From contig JAFYWB010000026.1 in NCBI GenBank assembly GCA_017549025.1, positions 1-54,919 on the forward strand: a stretch of 54,919 bases of DNA, read 5' to 3'. The notes below the pieces were generated by a model. The model was not told the DNA's origin, searched no databases, and worked only from the letters and a program-made list of their open reading frames with translations. This document shows positions 34,001 through 41,572 of this stretch, one piece after another (position 1 is the stretch's first letter; every line of letters begins with the position of its first letter). The stretch comes from Treponema sp. (GTDB lineage Bacteria; Spirochaetota; Spirochaetia; Treponematales; Treponemataceae). The translations under genes were made by a program, and so were the position numbers.

Positions 34001-34219
34001 GGAGCTGAATCCATGCAGCCCATGTGTCTCACCCTAGTTGGTGGTCTTATTTCAGGCTCCTTCATGACCTTGTTCGTGTCACCAGTGCTGTACTCCATCT
34101 TGAACAAGCGGCGTGAGAAGCGGTTTGACGATCCCGACTCCTTGATGAACCAGATGATTGAGCTGGACGAAATGGAAGGCCGAAAACGAGTGTCCATTTC
34201 TACTGGTTTGAAGGATTAA
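31067..34219 (+). CDS. RND-family efflux permease (HAE1-like)
   Basis: A 1050-residue proton-driven inner-membrane pump of the AcrB/HAE1 type, starting 2 bases after the adaptor gene. It has the usual RRPVTITML start, two periplasmic porter loops and two bundles of transmembrane helices. In TM4 the proton-relay site reads V396-D397-S398, so only one of the two AcrB aspartates (D407, D408) is kept. In TM10 VVNNGIVLVDFTNQL has asparagine where AcrB has K940. Both changes occur in other HAE1 subgroups. The C-terminal RPILMTTLTTVLGMVPMAF and GGLISGSFMTL blocks are intact. Substrate unknown. Confidence 0.94.
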   Translation: MNISELSVRRPVTITMLYVLACVLALVYIPQLGIALYPSTEMPMISISTSYSNVGPEEIDANVTDVLVARLNRISGLKSITSTSRNGRSQIQLEFGYDTDLNKAKDEVTAALSNVSNQLPDGCGTPSIFQFNMDSAAIMQLAMEGDLPVDELKTLAETIVQPLLERVDGVATTEVSGGTTRRIVVDLSRNRLEAFGLTAQTIRSALSSRNMQVSSGTITHNNKDFEIVTSEYFTSLEDIRNTVVTTKDGAAIRLDDVANIYEDTTERSVYINGGPGLYINVSNESGTNAATISKGIHAMLDTINQQLPKGVSVSVLSDDTTLIDATLNQVYSSAIEGAILAMLIIFVFLRSLKSSFIIGLSIPISFMLTLMVMAFLDLTVNLMTMSGLILGLGMTVDSSIVILENIQLRRQNGQKSAIAAILGSRNMMTAIFASTATTLCVFVPMLIYEAKLEMFGQMFRDMIITVCVSLVASFVVAVTLVPALCGSILKLDTRTQKPLKNPLLKKIDDGFELVQKKLEDGYAGMLDFCLNNKFIVMALVLVMLAVSVLQFSSMGMNLAPTSSADDMVNVSLSMPIGTNNQVVRKYLFEFQDIVIEKLDGAYETLILNTGSSNSGSLRINLPDLEKQTMSAAEVKSVLTPYLNQWSDVTISLGGGRGFGGSSSGIDVKILSTNTIAAQSVMDEIVALLKENMPLVKDVSTDMEDGSPRFQISIDTAAAAQAGVSVSSITQVLQTAITGSTATVFHGEGQEMNIVVQLQESDIQSPSDLGALTVSSSAGLMTLDNFITFQEGRSPRSIREENGERVNHVTASLVEGAVATEVQQLVEQLIRQNIVLPDSVELEFAGEARDIESFGSIFKVVIGLAIFLVFVVMAAQFESMMDPLIVFFSIPLLLIGVVAIYKITGQTLSLYAYVGIVALVGIVVNNGIVLVDFTNQLVREKTPVREACLLAGRNRLRPILMTTLTTVLGMVPMAFFPGEGAESMQPMCLTLVGGLISGSFMTLFVSPVLYSILNKRREKRFDDPDSLMNQMIELDEMEGRKRVSISTGLKD

Positions 34220-34224
34220 ATTTT

Positions 34225-34259
34225 ATCCCGCTGCTTGAGCCCTGCTGAAGCAACGGGAT
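34225..34259 (-). terminator. Possible terminator of pth
   Basis: ATCCCG-TGCTT (34225-34236) pairs with AAGCA-CGGGAT (34248-34259). As minus-strand RNA the one non-match becomes a G-U pair. The downstream tract is AAAATTT, not pure U, so strength is uncertain. The RND and pth genes converge here. Confidence 0.45.
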
Positions 34260-34276
34260 TGTGCTCGTTAACGTCG

Positions 34277-34302
34277 TTGTGGCAACTAAATTGTGGCAAC
34301 TA
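34277..34302. repeat. 12-bp direct repeat at the pth stop codon
   Basis: TTGTGGCAACTA occurs at 34277-34288 and 34291-34302, 14 bases apart. The right copy includes the pth stop codon. Confidence 0.6.
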
Positions 34303-34893
34303 CGTTGCGGGCAAAAGCTTTTTCTTGTTCCATTCTGGCAAAAGCTTTCCTGGGTCACTGGGGGCATTGCCAGAAAGGATTTCTTCTAAAAGTGTGCCGG
34401 CGGCGGGAAAAATCTGGGAAAGAATGATTTTTTCGTCGTTGGTAAAGTCTGAAAGCACAAAGCCAGCTACATCCTTGTGCTCTGGTCGTCCAATGCCGAA
34501 TCTCAGCCGCCAAAAGTCCGCCGTACCCAGCACCGCCTTGGTGGAGCGAAGTCCGTTGTGGCCACCCAGTCCGCCGCCATTTTTCAAGCTGATGGTACCT
34601 GGGGGCAATTCCAGCTCATCGTGAACCACAAGTATTTCCTCTGGCTTAATCTTGTAAAAACGTGCCAGCTGACCAATGCTTTCTCCAGAAAGATTCATGT
34701 AGGTTTCAGGCTTTAAAAAATAGACTCGATGGTTGCCAAAACTATCGCTACTGGCATACTGGCCCTGAAATTTCTTCTGCCAGTGTAAGGTATCCGCAAA
34801 GGAAAGGCTATCGGCAAAGAGCCAAGCTACGTTGTGTCTGTTTCCTTCGTATTTTTTTCCGTAATTTCCTAAAAAGGCTACTAACTGTATCAT
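34300..34893 (-). CDS. pth: Peptidyl-tRNA hydrolase
   Basis: A 197-residue bacterial Pth, which frees tRNA from peptidyl-tRNA that drops off ribosomes. The catalytic set is present: N10 in LGNYGKKY, H20 in GNRHNVA and the aspartate of VVHDELELPPG, followed by GGGLGGHNGLRS. The usual LGNPG reads LGNYG here. Its start lies 13 bases from the end of the NsrR-like gene, so the two are probably cotranscribed. Length is normal for the family. Confidence 0.94.
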   Translation of the reverse strand: MIQLVAFLGNYGKKYEGNRHNVAWLFADSLSFADTLHWQKKFQGQYASSDSFGNHRVYFLKPETYMNLSGESIGQLARFYKIKPEEILVVHDELELPPGTISLKNGGGLGGHNGLRSTKAVLGTADFWRLRFGIGRPEHKDVAGFVLSDFTNDEKIILSQIFPAAGTLLEEILSGNAPSDPGKLLPEWNKKKLLPAT

Positions 34894-34906
34894 GGTGGTT
34901 AGTATA

Positions 34907-35305
34907 TCAAGTTACCAAAATATCTGCCAAGGTATAGGCTGAAAATTCTTCAATGAATTTTGACAAGGCAACATGACTAATGCCCTTTAGCTTGCAGCCT
35001 CCAGAAAGTAGCGGACAATTTTTGCTCGAAAAGCATTCAAAAAGATTGAGGTTTTCTTCGGTAAAGGTAAGCACCTCCCCCAGATTGATTTCTTCTGGTG
35101 GCAGGCCCAGCCGCAATCCTCCAGTCCTTCCCTTGAGAGAAATAACGTACTCTGTGGAAGCCAGCTTGTGCACAACCTTTTTCATGTGGTGGGGAGAGGT
35201 TTCCAGCTTTTCAGCCAATTCCTCCACAGTACATAATTTATCTGTATTGTGGGCAAGGTATATTAACGCTCTAAAGGCATAGTCAGAAAATTTTGATATT
35301 TGCAT
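34907..35305 (-). CDS. Rrf2-family regulator, NsrR-like
   Basis: A 132-residue Rrf2 repressor. The winged helix is MQISKFSDYAFRALIYLA, then TVEELAEKLETSPHHMKKVV and LKGRTGGLRLG. Three cysteines in ECFSSKNCPLLSGGCKLKG match the cluster-binding segment of NsrR, which holds an iron-sulfur cluster and senses nitric oxide. The ending TLADIL is also NsrR-like. IscR is less likely because its cysteine spacing and C-terminus differ. GAGGAG precedes the ATG. The divergent citrate synthase gene shares its upstream region and is a possible target, although no clear operator palindrome is seen. Confidence 0.87.
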   Translation of the reverse strand: MQISKFSDYAFRALIYLAHNTDKLCTVEELAEKLETSPHHMKKVVHKLASTEYVISLKGRTGGLRLGLPPEEINLGEVLTFTEENLNLFECFSSKNCPLLSGGCKLKGISHVALSKFIEEFSAYTLADILVT

Positions 35306-35405
35306 AGATTTTTCTCCTCACAAAGGCTGAGTATATAAATTTTTGTAAAGAAAAAAAAGTGCTCCAAGATGATTTTTGCTGAAAAAAGCTGAATTTTCCC
35401 CCGCC

Positions 35406-35434
35406 TTGCTCCCTTCTGTAATTTTAGGTATACT
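35406..35434 (+). promoter_or_regulatory. Promoter of citrate synthase gene
   Basis: TTGCTC (35406-35411), 17 bases, then TATACT (35429-35434). The -35 is weak, the -10 good. It lies about 55 bases before the TTG start codon. Confidence 0.5.
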
Positions 35435-35488
35435 GTAAGAATATAGTCGGTGTCTCGTTTAAGGCAGGCACTGTGAGAGGAGAAGATT

Positions 35489-36847
35489 TTGGCTGATTGT
35501 TTTGAGAATCTCATTGTTCAAAAGCTGTCTTTGTTGGTGGAATTGAACGACCCCATTGATCCGGATTTGTACCAGAAGTTCGATGTAAAGCGTGGCTTAC
35601 GATATTCTGACGGCCGTGGTGTTTTGGTGGGTTTGACTCAAATTGGTGATGTTATCGGCTACGATGTAATTGATGGCAAAAAGGTGGCTGTTCCCGGCAA
35701 GCTGATTTATCGTGGATACGATGTAGAAGACTTGGTACGGGATACAGTGTCTCGAGATGAATTCGGTTTTGAGCAAACTGCCTATCTTTTGCTTTTTGGA
35801 GACCTTCCTTCAAAGAGCAAGCTGGAAGAATTCCGCTCCTACTTAGGTGCTCATCGTGCCTTGCCAGATAATTTTACGGAAGACATGATTATGAAGGCTC
35901 CTTCCCCAGACATCATGAATAAGCTGGCTCGTTGTGTGCTTGCAAGCTATTCCTACGATGCCAATCCTGATGATTCAGCCATTCCCAATGTTCTGGGACA
36001 GTGCATTGACTTGGTGGCAAAATTCTCCACCTACGCTGCTTATGCCTATCAGGCCAAGCGACGGTATTGTGACAGAAAGAGCATGTACATTCATAATCCA
36101 CTGCCAGAATTGTCCACCGCAGAGAATTTCCTGCGTCTTATCCGTTCCGACAAAAGCTACACCAAGCTAGAGGCAGAAATCCTGGACTTGGCTTTGGTGC
36201 TTCATGCTGAGCATGGTGGAGGAAACAACTCCTCCTTTGCAATTCACGTTGTATCCTCTGCCGACACGGACACCTATTCTGCTGTTGCTGCAGCTGTTGG
36301 TTCCCTCAAGGGTCGTCGCCACGGTGGTGCCAACATGATGGTAATGGAAATGATGGACGACATTAAGGCCAACGTAAAGGACTGGTCCAACGAAACGGAA
36401 ATCAAGGAATACCTCCGAAAGATTGTTCGTAAGGAAGCCTTTGACCGAACAGGTCTTATCTACGGACAGGGACACGCCGTTTATACCGTTTCCGATCCTC
36501 GTGCAATTTTGCTGCGAGACAAGGCTGCGGAATTGGCTAAGGAAAAGAACATGATGGAAGAATACGGCCTGTATCGTTCCATCGAACGGCTTGCTCCAGA
36601 GGTCTTTGCTGAGGAAAAATCCAGCGACAAGCAGATTTGTACCAACGTGGACTTCTACTCTGGCTTTGTATACACCATGCTGAACATTCCTCGTGAATTG
36701 TTCACACCTATTTTCGCCATGTCTCGTATTGCTGGTTGGGCTGCTCACCGTATTGAAGAGATTATTGCAGGTGGCCGTATTTATCGTCCTGCCTACAAGA
36801 ACGTACTGAATCAGCGTACCTTTATTCCCATGGAAGATCGAAAATAG
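35489..36847 (+). CDS. gltA: Citrate synthase
   Basis: A 452-residue citrate synthase that condenses oxaloacetate with acetyl-CoA. Family blocks are visible: LIYRGYDVEDLV, YLLLFGDLP, the LALVLHAEHGGGNNSSF block with the first active-site histidine, and GSLKGRRHGGANMMV with the second. The third active-site segment is IYGQGHAVYTVSDPRA. The TTG start is accepted because GAGAGGAG lies 8 bases upstream and no ATG follows for more than 100 residues. It belongs to the long type found in anaerobes and some archaea. No other citric-acid-cycle gene is in the window, so it may feed glutamate synthesis. The next gene follows after 9 bases. Confidence 0.92.
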   Translation: MADCFENLIVQKLSLLVELNDPIDPDLYQKFDVKRGLRYSDGRGVLVGLTQIGDVIGYDVIDGKKVAVPGKLIYRGYDVEDLVRDTVSRDEFGFEQTAYLLLFGDLPSKSKLEEFRSYLGAHRALPDNFTEDMIMKAPSPDIMNKLARCVLASYSYDANPDDSAIPNVLGQCIDLVAKFSTYAAYAYQAKRRYCDRKSMYIHNPLPELSTAENFLRLIRSDKSYTKLEAEILDLALVLHAEHGGGNNSSFAIHVVSSADTDTYSAVAAAVGSLKGRRHGGANMMVMEMMDDIKANVKDWSNETEIKEYLRKIVRKEAFDRTGLIYGQGHAVYTVSDPRAILLRDKAAELAKEKNMMEEYGLYRSIERLAPEVFAEEKSSDKQICTNVDFYSGFVYTMLNIPRELFTPIFAMSRIAGWAAHRIEEIIAGGRIYRPAYKNVLNQRTFIPMEDRK

Positions 36848-36856
36848 GAGGCCGTG

Positions 36857-37600
36857 ATGGCAGGAGAACGTCTAGACAAGGTTTTGGCCAAGCATGGCTT
36901 TGGTTCCCGAAAGGATGCCCAAAAATTGGTGCGTCGTGAAGGAGTGCTGCTGAACGGCCAAGTCTGTCATAGTCCCGACCAGCATGTAAATCTGGACTGC
37001 GACACTCTTGAAGTGGCAGGTCAGGTGCTGGAGCTCCGCCGTCACCTCCATCTGATGATGAACAAGTGCGGTGGGGTGGTGTGTTCAGCCAAGGATGGCC
37101 TCCATTCCACAGTGTACGACCTGCTGGATGAGGGGCTTCGCCACCAGTTTTTGGGAGGAAGTCTTCATTTGGTGGGACGGCTGGACATTGATACCGAAGG
37201 ATTGTTGATTTTTACCACCGACGGTACCATGACCCACCGCCTTACCTCGCCCAAGTCCCACATCAGCAAAAAATATCTGGTAACGCTACGAGATGCAGTT
37301 GCTGCAGAACGTCAGCCAGAGCTTGTGGCTCAGTTTTTGGATGGAATTACCATTGCCCCAGAAGGTGACGATGGAGAATATCTTTGTCAAAGTGCCACCT
37401 TGGAATGGATTTCAGAAAACCAGTGCTACCTTACCATTACGGAAGGCCGCTATCATCAGGTAAAACGGATGATGGCAGCGGTAGGAAACCAGGTAGTAGC
37501 TTTAAAGCGGGTTGCCATGGGAGAGCTGGTGCTGGATTCCAGCTTGGAGAGCGGTGCCTATCGTGAACTCACTGCCGAAGAATTAGCTCTTTTAGGATAA
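36857..37600 (+). CDS. RsuA/RluB-family pseudouridine synthase
   Basis: A 247-residue rRNA pseudouridine synthase. An N-terminal S4 RNA-binding domain (MAGERLDKVLAKHGFGSRKDAQKLV) is followed by the catalytic segment GRLDIDTEGLLIFTTDG with the active aspartate. KKYLVTL and EGRYHQVKRMMAAVGN are also typical. The ATG at 36857 is chosen over the GTG just before it because it has the better spacing from AGGAGG. It sits 9 bases after the citrate synthase stop, in the same operon, and ends at a strong terminator. Whether it acts on 16S or 23S rRNA is not clear; the size suits either. Confidence 0.9.
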   Translation: MAGERLDKVLAKHGFGSRKDAQKLVRREGVLLNGQVCHSPDQHVNLDCDTLEVAGQVLELRRHLHLMMNKCGGVVCSAKDGLHSTVYDLLDEGLRHQFLGGSLHLVGRLDIDTEGLLIFTTDGTMTHRLTSPKSHISKKYLVTLRDAVAAERQPELVAQFLDGITIAPEGDDGEYLCQSATLEWISENQCYLTITEGRYHQVKRMMAAVGNQVVALKRVAMGELVLDSSLESGAYRELTAEELALLG

Positions 37601-37627
37601 ACGAATCGTTTTACAATGAAGCTAGAA

Positions 37628-37674
37628 GCACCCCAGATTGAACTACTGGTTCAACCTAAGGGTGCATTTTTTTT
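37628..37674 (+). terminator. Terminator of the citrate synthase-rsuA operon
   Basis: GCACCC (37628-37633) pairs with GGGTGC (37660-37665), with an inner TTGAAC/GTTCAA stem (37638-37654) and eight T. It overlaps the 3' end of the converging gene. Confidence 0.85.
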
Positions 37675-40261
37675 AAAGGGGATAATGCTTGTTTTTTAGC
37701 CGTTGTTCAAATTCCTCTTGGAACAGCGGCTTGTCAAAGTAGTAGCCCTGAATCAAGTCGCAGTCAAGCTCCTTCAGCACCTGAAGTGTTTCCCGTGTTT
37801 CCACGCCTTCTGCTACAATCTCCATGTTCAATTCTTTGGCCATACGCACAATGTTTGTCACTACAATCTTTGACTGGGGATTTTGTAGGATGGTGTCAAT
37901 GAGGGATTTGTCTAATTTGAGCACGTCGAATTTCAAGTTTTCCAAGAGACTCAAGGAGGAATAGCCACTTCCAAAGTCGTCAATGGAGGCAGAAAATCCC
38001 TTGTCGTTCAGCACTCGAATAGCCTTAGACAGCATCTTTTCATCCTCGTTGTAGGCTGTTTCAGTAAACTCAATCTCGATAAGGTTGTGGGGAAGCTGCC
38101 AGTTGTCCACGATATTGCAGATTCGCTTACCAATGTCAGGCATGGTAAAGTTTTGCATGGAAAAGTTTACGGAAACCTTTACCGGCTCCAAGCCCTGCTG
38201 AATCCAGCTGTCCATGGTGTTGCATACCTGATTCAAAATATAAAAGTCCAGCTGCTGAATCAATCCCGCCGACTCGCAAATGGGAATAAAGATGCTGGGA
38301 GGAATGAACTTGTCGTCCTTCCGCCAACGCACCAGTGCCTCTGCTCCCTTAAGCTTGTGGTCGTGAACCCCCACCTTAGGCTGGTAAACAATCTCAAATT
38401 CCTTGTTGGCCAGGGCTTGGGGAATGTGCTGAATGTACATGACTTGGGAAAAAGCTGAATCTATGTTGGACTTGTTGTAAATCACTGTTTCATTGCTAAA
38501 ACCAGTGTTTTTGATGGAGCTAGTGGACAAAAGATGCTTTGCAATCTCTGAAAAGCTTTCCTCCGTTCCGTCTGGATCATAGGCTCTGCTTCGAACCGTC
38601 AGCTTGAGGGGGAACTTTGTGTCCTCCGTCAAGGTAGTGAGCATCAGGTTGTTGATTAAGAATGTGTAGTATTTGAGATGGGGCTTGTTCAAGATAGCCA
38701 CAAATTTGTCTGCTTCTATGTGGAACAGCTTTTCCTCTGGCTCCAAATAACGACGAGCAGCTTGGCTAAAGTCCATCAAAATCCTGTTGGCTCCTTCGTA
38801 ACCAAATCTATTGTTAAAGGAACCAAAATGATTGATGTCCAGCAGCACGTACACGTACTTGGCAAAGGCTTTGCTTTGGAATAATTGTTCTCCTGCCTTA
38901 AACAGCATAGCCTTGTTGGGAAGGCCAGAGATGATGTCGGTGGTGGCCATCTTTATCATCATGTCCTGCTGGTATTGGGTACAGCTATGAATGGTGCTGT
39001 AGCCTCGTGCCACTGCCTCTGCCATGTGGGTACAGGTTTTGTAACCGCAATCCTGACAATTTATGTTGCGGCTCTTTTCTGTGGTTTTGTACAGCTTGTG
39101 GAAAACCTCTTCAACTTCCTCGCTGGTAATCTGCTTTTCTGGAATTCGCAGAGAATTGAACCGCCGCTGAAAATCCTCAGGAGAAAGGCTAGAAAATCTT
39201 TTTTGCAAAAGCTGCAGTCGTCTTTTTTCTGGAAGGTTTCCGTTATAGGGATTATCCTCACGGCTCATGCTGGGGGCCATTCGAGCTTGTAGCTTGTATT
39301 CCCTGAGAATGTCCTTAATGTGGCGCTCCTGAGAATTGGTGCCAGTACCCAAAAGACAGCCGTGTTTGCAATCAAGAAAATCAACGAAAACGCCATCTTG
39401 ATTTTCCTGAAAAAGCTGGATAAAGGAACCTTCTCCATCTCCCAGAGAATTAATGCCAGTAACCTGGAGTCGCATATCCTTTGTTCCCAGAAAATGATCC
39501 AGATTTTCCTTCAATCCACCGGGGAAATACAGTCGCCCTCGGGGACCAATGGCTAAAAGATTCAGCTTTCCCGAATAGGATGAAATGTCCTGGTCTCCAA
39601 TAACCTTCATCAATTCTTTAATGGTGACGTGGTAGGAGATGGCATCCTGAGTTTCAGGAGAGGTAATCTGATCATAATCTGCAATACAAGGACTGAGATA
39701 TACCAAGCGGTCTTGTATATTTCGGTATTTTTTCAGATAGATTGCCAAGCAAACAGAGGGCGTGTGAATGGGAACCAGATTGGGAATTAGCTCAGGCTGC
39801 ACCTTTTCTACGTAATTCACCAAGGCACTACAGGTAGAAGAAATAATGGAACCTGAATGCTGCTGCAAATAATTAGCGTGAGCCCAGGTTACAATGTCTG
39901 AACCAGCGGCTGCATCAAAAAACTTTTTCACTCCCAAGGATTGCAGATAGCCCAGAATCTGTGACACCTTTTCTGGATACTGAAGCCACAGCACGGGAGA
40001 CACAATGGCAGAAATAGCGTGTCCTTCCTGCAAATCTGCAAAGAAACGCTTGGTGTCATCCACATATTCTCGTGCTGACTGGGGACAGCCTTCAAGACAA
40101 TGACCACAGTGAATACAGCGAGTGTTGTCCACCAATACATATCGTTTTCCGTTTTGATGAGCCGCAATATTGGCTCCTGGAACAGGACAGGACGCAATAC
40201 ATCGATTGCACCCTATACATTTTGCGTTGGTGAAAATAACCTGCTTTTCCAGCTGTTGCAT
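37673..40261 (-). CDS. Iron-sulfur/[FeFe]-hydrogenase-like/GGDEF/EAL sensor protein
   Basis: A fusion of about 862 residues. First come two ferredoxin-type 4Fe-4S motifs (CIGCNRCIASC and CIHCGHCLEGC). Next is a [FeFe]-hydrogenase large-subunit-like domain keeping cysteines at the three H-cluster loops (SSTCSALV, YLSPCIAD, LDCKHGCLLGTG). A Fes-type four-cysteine motif (CQDCGYKTC and a distal C) follows. A degenerate GGDEF domain (IEADKF at the signature) precedes a complete EAL domain: EALVRW, VNFSMQN, IEFTE, SIDDFGSGYSS, LKLDKS and AEGVE. The EAL part should hydrolyse cyclic di-GMP, while the front part probably senses redox state or hydrogen, as in sensory hydrogenases. An upstream GTG at 40288 adds nine residues; the ATG at 40261 follows a G-rich site. 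Confidence 0.85.
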   Translation of the reverse strand: MQQLEKQVIFTNAKCIGCNRCIASCPVPGANIAAHQNGKRYVLVDNTRCIHCGHCLEGCPQSAREYVDDTKRFFADLQEGHAISAIVSPVLWLQYPEKVSQILGYLQSLGVKKFFDAAAGSDIVTWAHANYLQQHSGSIISSTCSALVNYVEKVQPELIPNLVPIHTPSVCLAIYLKKYRNIQDRLVYLSPCIADYDQITSPETQDAISYHVTIKELMKVIGDQDISSYSGKLNLLAIGPRGRLYFPGGLKENLDHFLGTKDMRLQVTGINSLGDGEGSFIQLFQENQDGVFVDFLDCKHGCLLGTGTNSQERHIKDILREYKLQARMAPSMSREDNPYNGNLPEKRRLQLLQKRFSSLSPEDFQRRFNSLRIPEKQITSEEVEEVFHKLYKTTEKSRNINCQDCGYKTCTHMAEAVARGYSTIHSCTQYQQDMMIKMATTDIISGLPNKAMLFKAGEQLFQSKAFAKYVYVLLDINHFGSFNNRFGYEGANRILMDFSQAARRYLEPEEKLFHIEADKFVAILNKPHLKYYTFLINNLMLTTLTEDTKFPLKLTVRSRAYDPDGTEESFSEIAKHLLSTSSIKNTGFSNETVIYNKSNIDSAFSQVMYIQHIPQALANKEFEIVYQPKVGVHDHKLKGAEALVRWRKDDKFIPPSIFIPICESAGLIQQLDFYILNQVCNTMDSWIQQGLEPVKVSVNFSMQNFTMPDIGKRICNIVDNWQLPHNLIEIEFTETAYNEDEKMLSKAIRVLNDKGFSASIDDFGSGYSSLSLLENLKFDVLKLDKSLIDTILQNPQSKIVVTNIVRMAKELNMEIVAEGVETRETLQVLKELDCDLIQGYYFDKPLFQEEFEQRLKNKHYPL

Positions 40262-40399
40262 GAATGCCCCCAAGGGATTTTGTTTCACTCTAGGTGAAAG
40301 GTATTATTTTGTCAATAAGTGATAATTTCATACTAAAACTATGGGAAAAGTGTGTTTTACCCCTTCCATTTTATCTCTAAAACAGTTATATTTTATACC

Positions 40400-41572
40400 A
40401 TGGATTGGGAAAAACTTTCTATGCCTGAGCCAGGTTCTCTGGTTGCAGTAGGAATGTCTGGCGGTGTTGACTCTACCTTGGTGGCCTTGTTGTTAAAGGA
40501 GCATGGCTGTACCGTTGTAGGGGTTACCATGTCCAGCTGGGCTAATGACCTGCCGTTGCCACCTTCTGCTGAAGGAGTGCGGGGCTCCTGCTATGGCCCC
40601 GATGAAGCCATAGATATTGCCCAATGTCAGGCTTTTTGTCAGCAGCAGGGCATTGAACATCACGTGATTGATGTACGGGAAGCCTATCATCACCATGTGC
40701 TTGATTATTTTAAGGCGGAATACAGAAGTGGCCGCACTCCCAATCCCTGCGTTAACTGCAATCCCAACGTAAAGTTTGGGGCCCTGCTGGATGGAGTTCG
40801 AGCAAAGGGAATTGACTTTGACTACTTTTGTACCGGACACTACGCCACCTTGGTTCGCCCCACAGAGGATTTGCGGCTTATTTACGGAGATGTAGTGTCA
40901 GGTCAGGATGTGGTGCGGCCTGTGATGATTTCTGCTGCCACCGACAAACGAAAGGATCAAACCTATTTCCTGTGTCGAGTTCCTTCGGCCACCCTGGAAA
41001 AGGTGCGGTTCCCCCTGTCTGCTTACACAAAGCAGGAGGTGTACGCCATGGCCCAAGAACGTGGCTTGGCCGCCGCTTCTCGCAGTGAAAGTCAGGATTT
41101 TATTCCCGATACCTATCTGGATATAATCTTTTCCGACCAGATTTCCCAGCCGGGAGATATTGTGGATTTAGCGGGAAAGAAATTGGGTGTCCACCGTGGC
41201 ATCCACCATTATACCATCGGTCAGCGGCGGGGATTGGGGGTAAGCTCCAATCGTCCCCTGTATGTCCACTCCATCGATTCCCAAAAGAATCAGGTGGTGC
41301 TCTGCGATGACCAAGACCTGTTGTGTTCAGGTCTGGTGGCCGAAAATTGGGTGTGGGCTGGTGGGTATGCTCCCCAGTCGAGCTTTAAGGGTCAGGTAAA
41401 GATTCGTCTTGCCTCTCCCGCCGCCTCTAGCACCATTATTCCTGTTGGAGACGGTTCCTACAAGATTGTTTTTGATGAACCACAGCGGGCAGTTGCCCCA
41501 GGCCAGTCTGCTGTAGTATATTTAGATGGAATTATATTTGGAGGCGGGATTATTTCCCGAGAAATGAGATGA
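40400..41572 (+). CDS. mnmA: tRNA-specific 2-thiouridylase
   Basis: A 390-residue enzyme that thiolates U34 of certain tRNAs. The PP-loop is VGMSGGVDSTLVA, and GRTPNPCVNCNPNVKFG holds the catalytic cysteine and a second one (C117, C120). GHYATLV and HHYTIGQRRGLG are family blocks. The second catalytic cysteine, found in ICF of the E. coli enzyme, is missing: the segment reads SESQDFIPD (231-234 SQDF). The start at 40400 is inferred because an earlier ATG adds a non-conserved leader. There is no ribosome site, but TATATT lies close upstream. nifS overlaps its stop by four bases, so sulfur donor and user are translated together. Confidence 0.9.
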   Translation: MDWEKLSMPEPGSLVAVGMSGGVDSTLVALLLKEHGCTVVGVTMSSWANDLPLPPSAEGVRGSCYGPDEAIDIAQCQAFCQQQGIEHHVIDVREAYHHHVLDYFKAEYRSGRTPNPCVNCNPNVKFGALLDGVRAKGIDFDYFCTGHYATLVRPTEDLRLIYGDVVSGQDVVRPVMISAATDKRKDQTYFLCRVPSATLEKVRFPLSAYTKQEVYAMAQERGLAAASRSESQDFIPDTYLDIIFSDQISQPGDIVDLAGKKLGVHRGIHHYTIGQRRGLGVSSNRPLYVHSIDSQKNQVVLCDDQDLLCSGLVAENWVWAGGYAPQSSFKGQVKIRLASPAASSTIIPVGDGSYKIVFDEPQRAVAPGQSAVVYLDGIIFGGGIISREMR

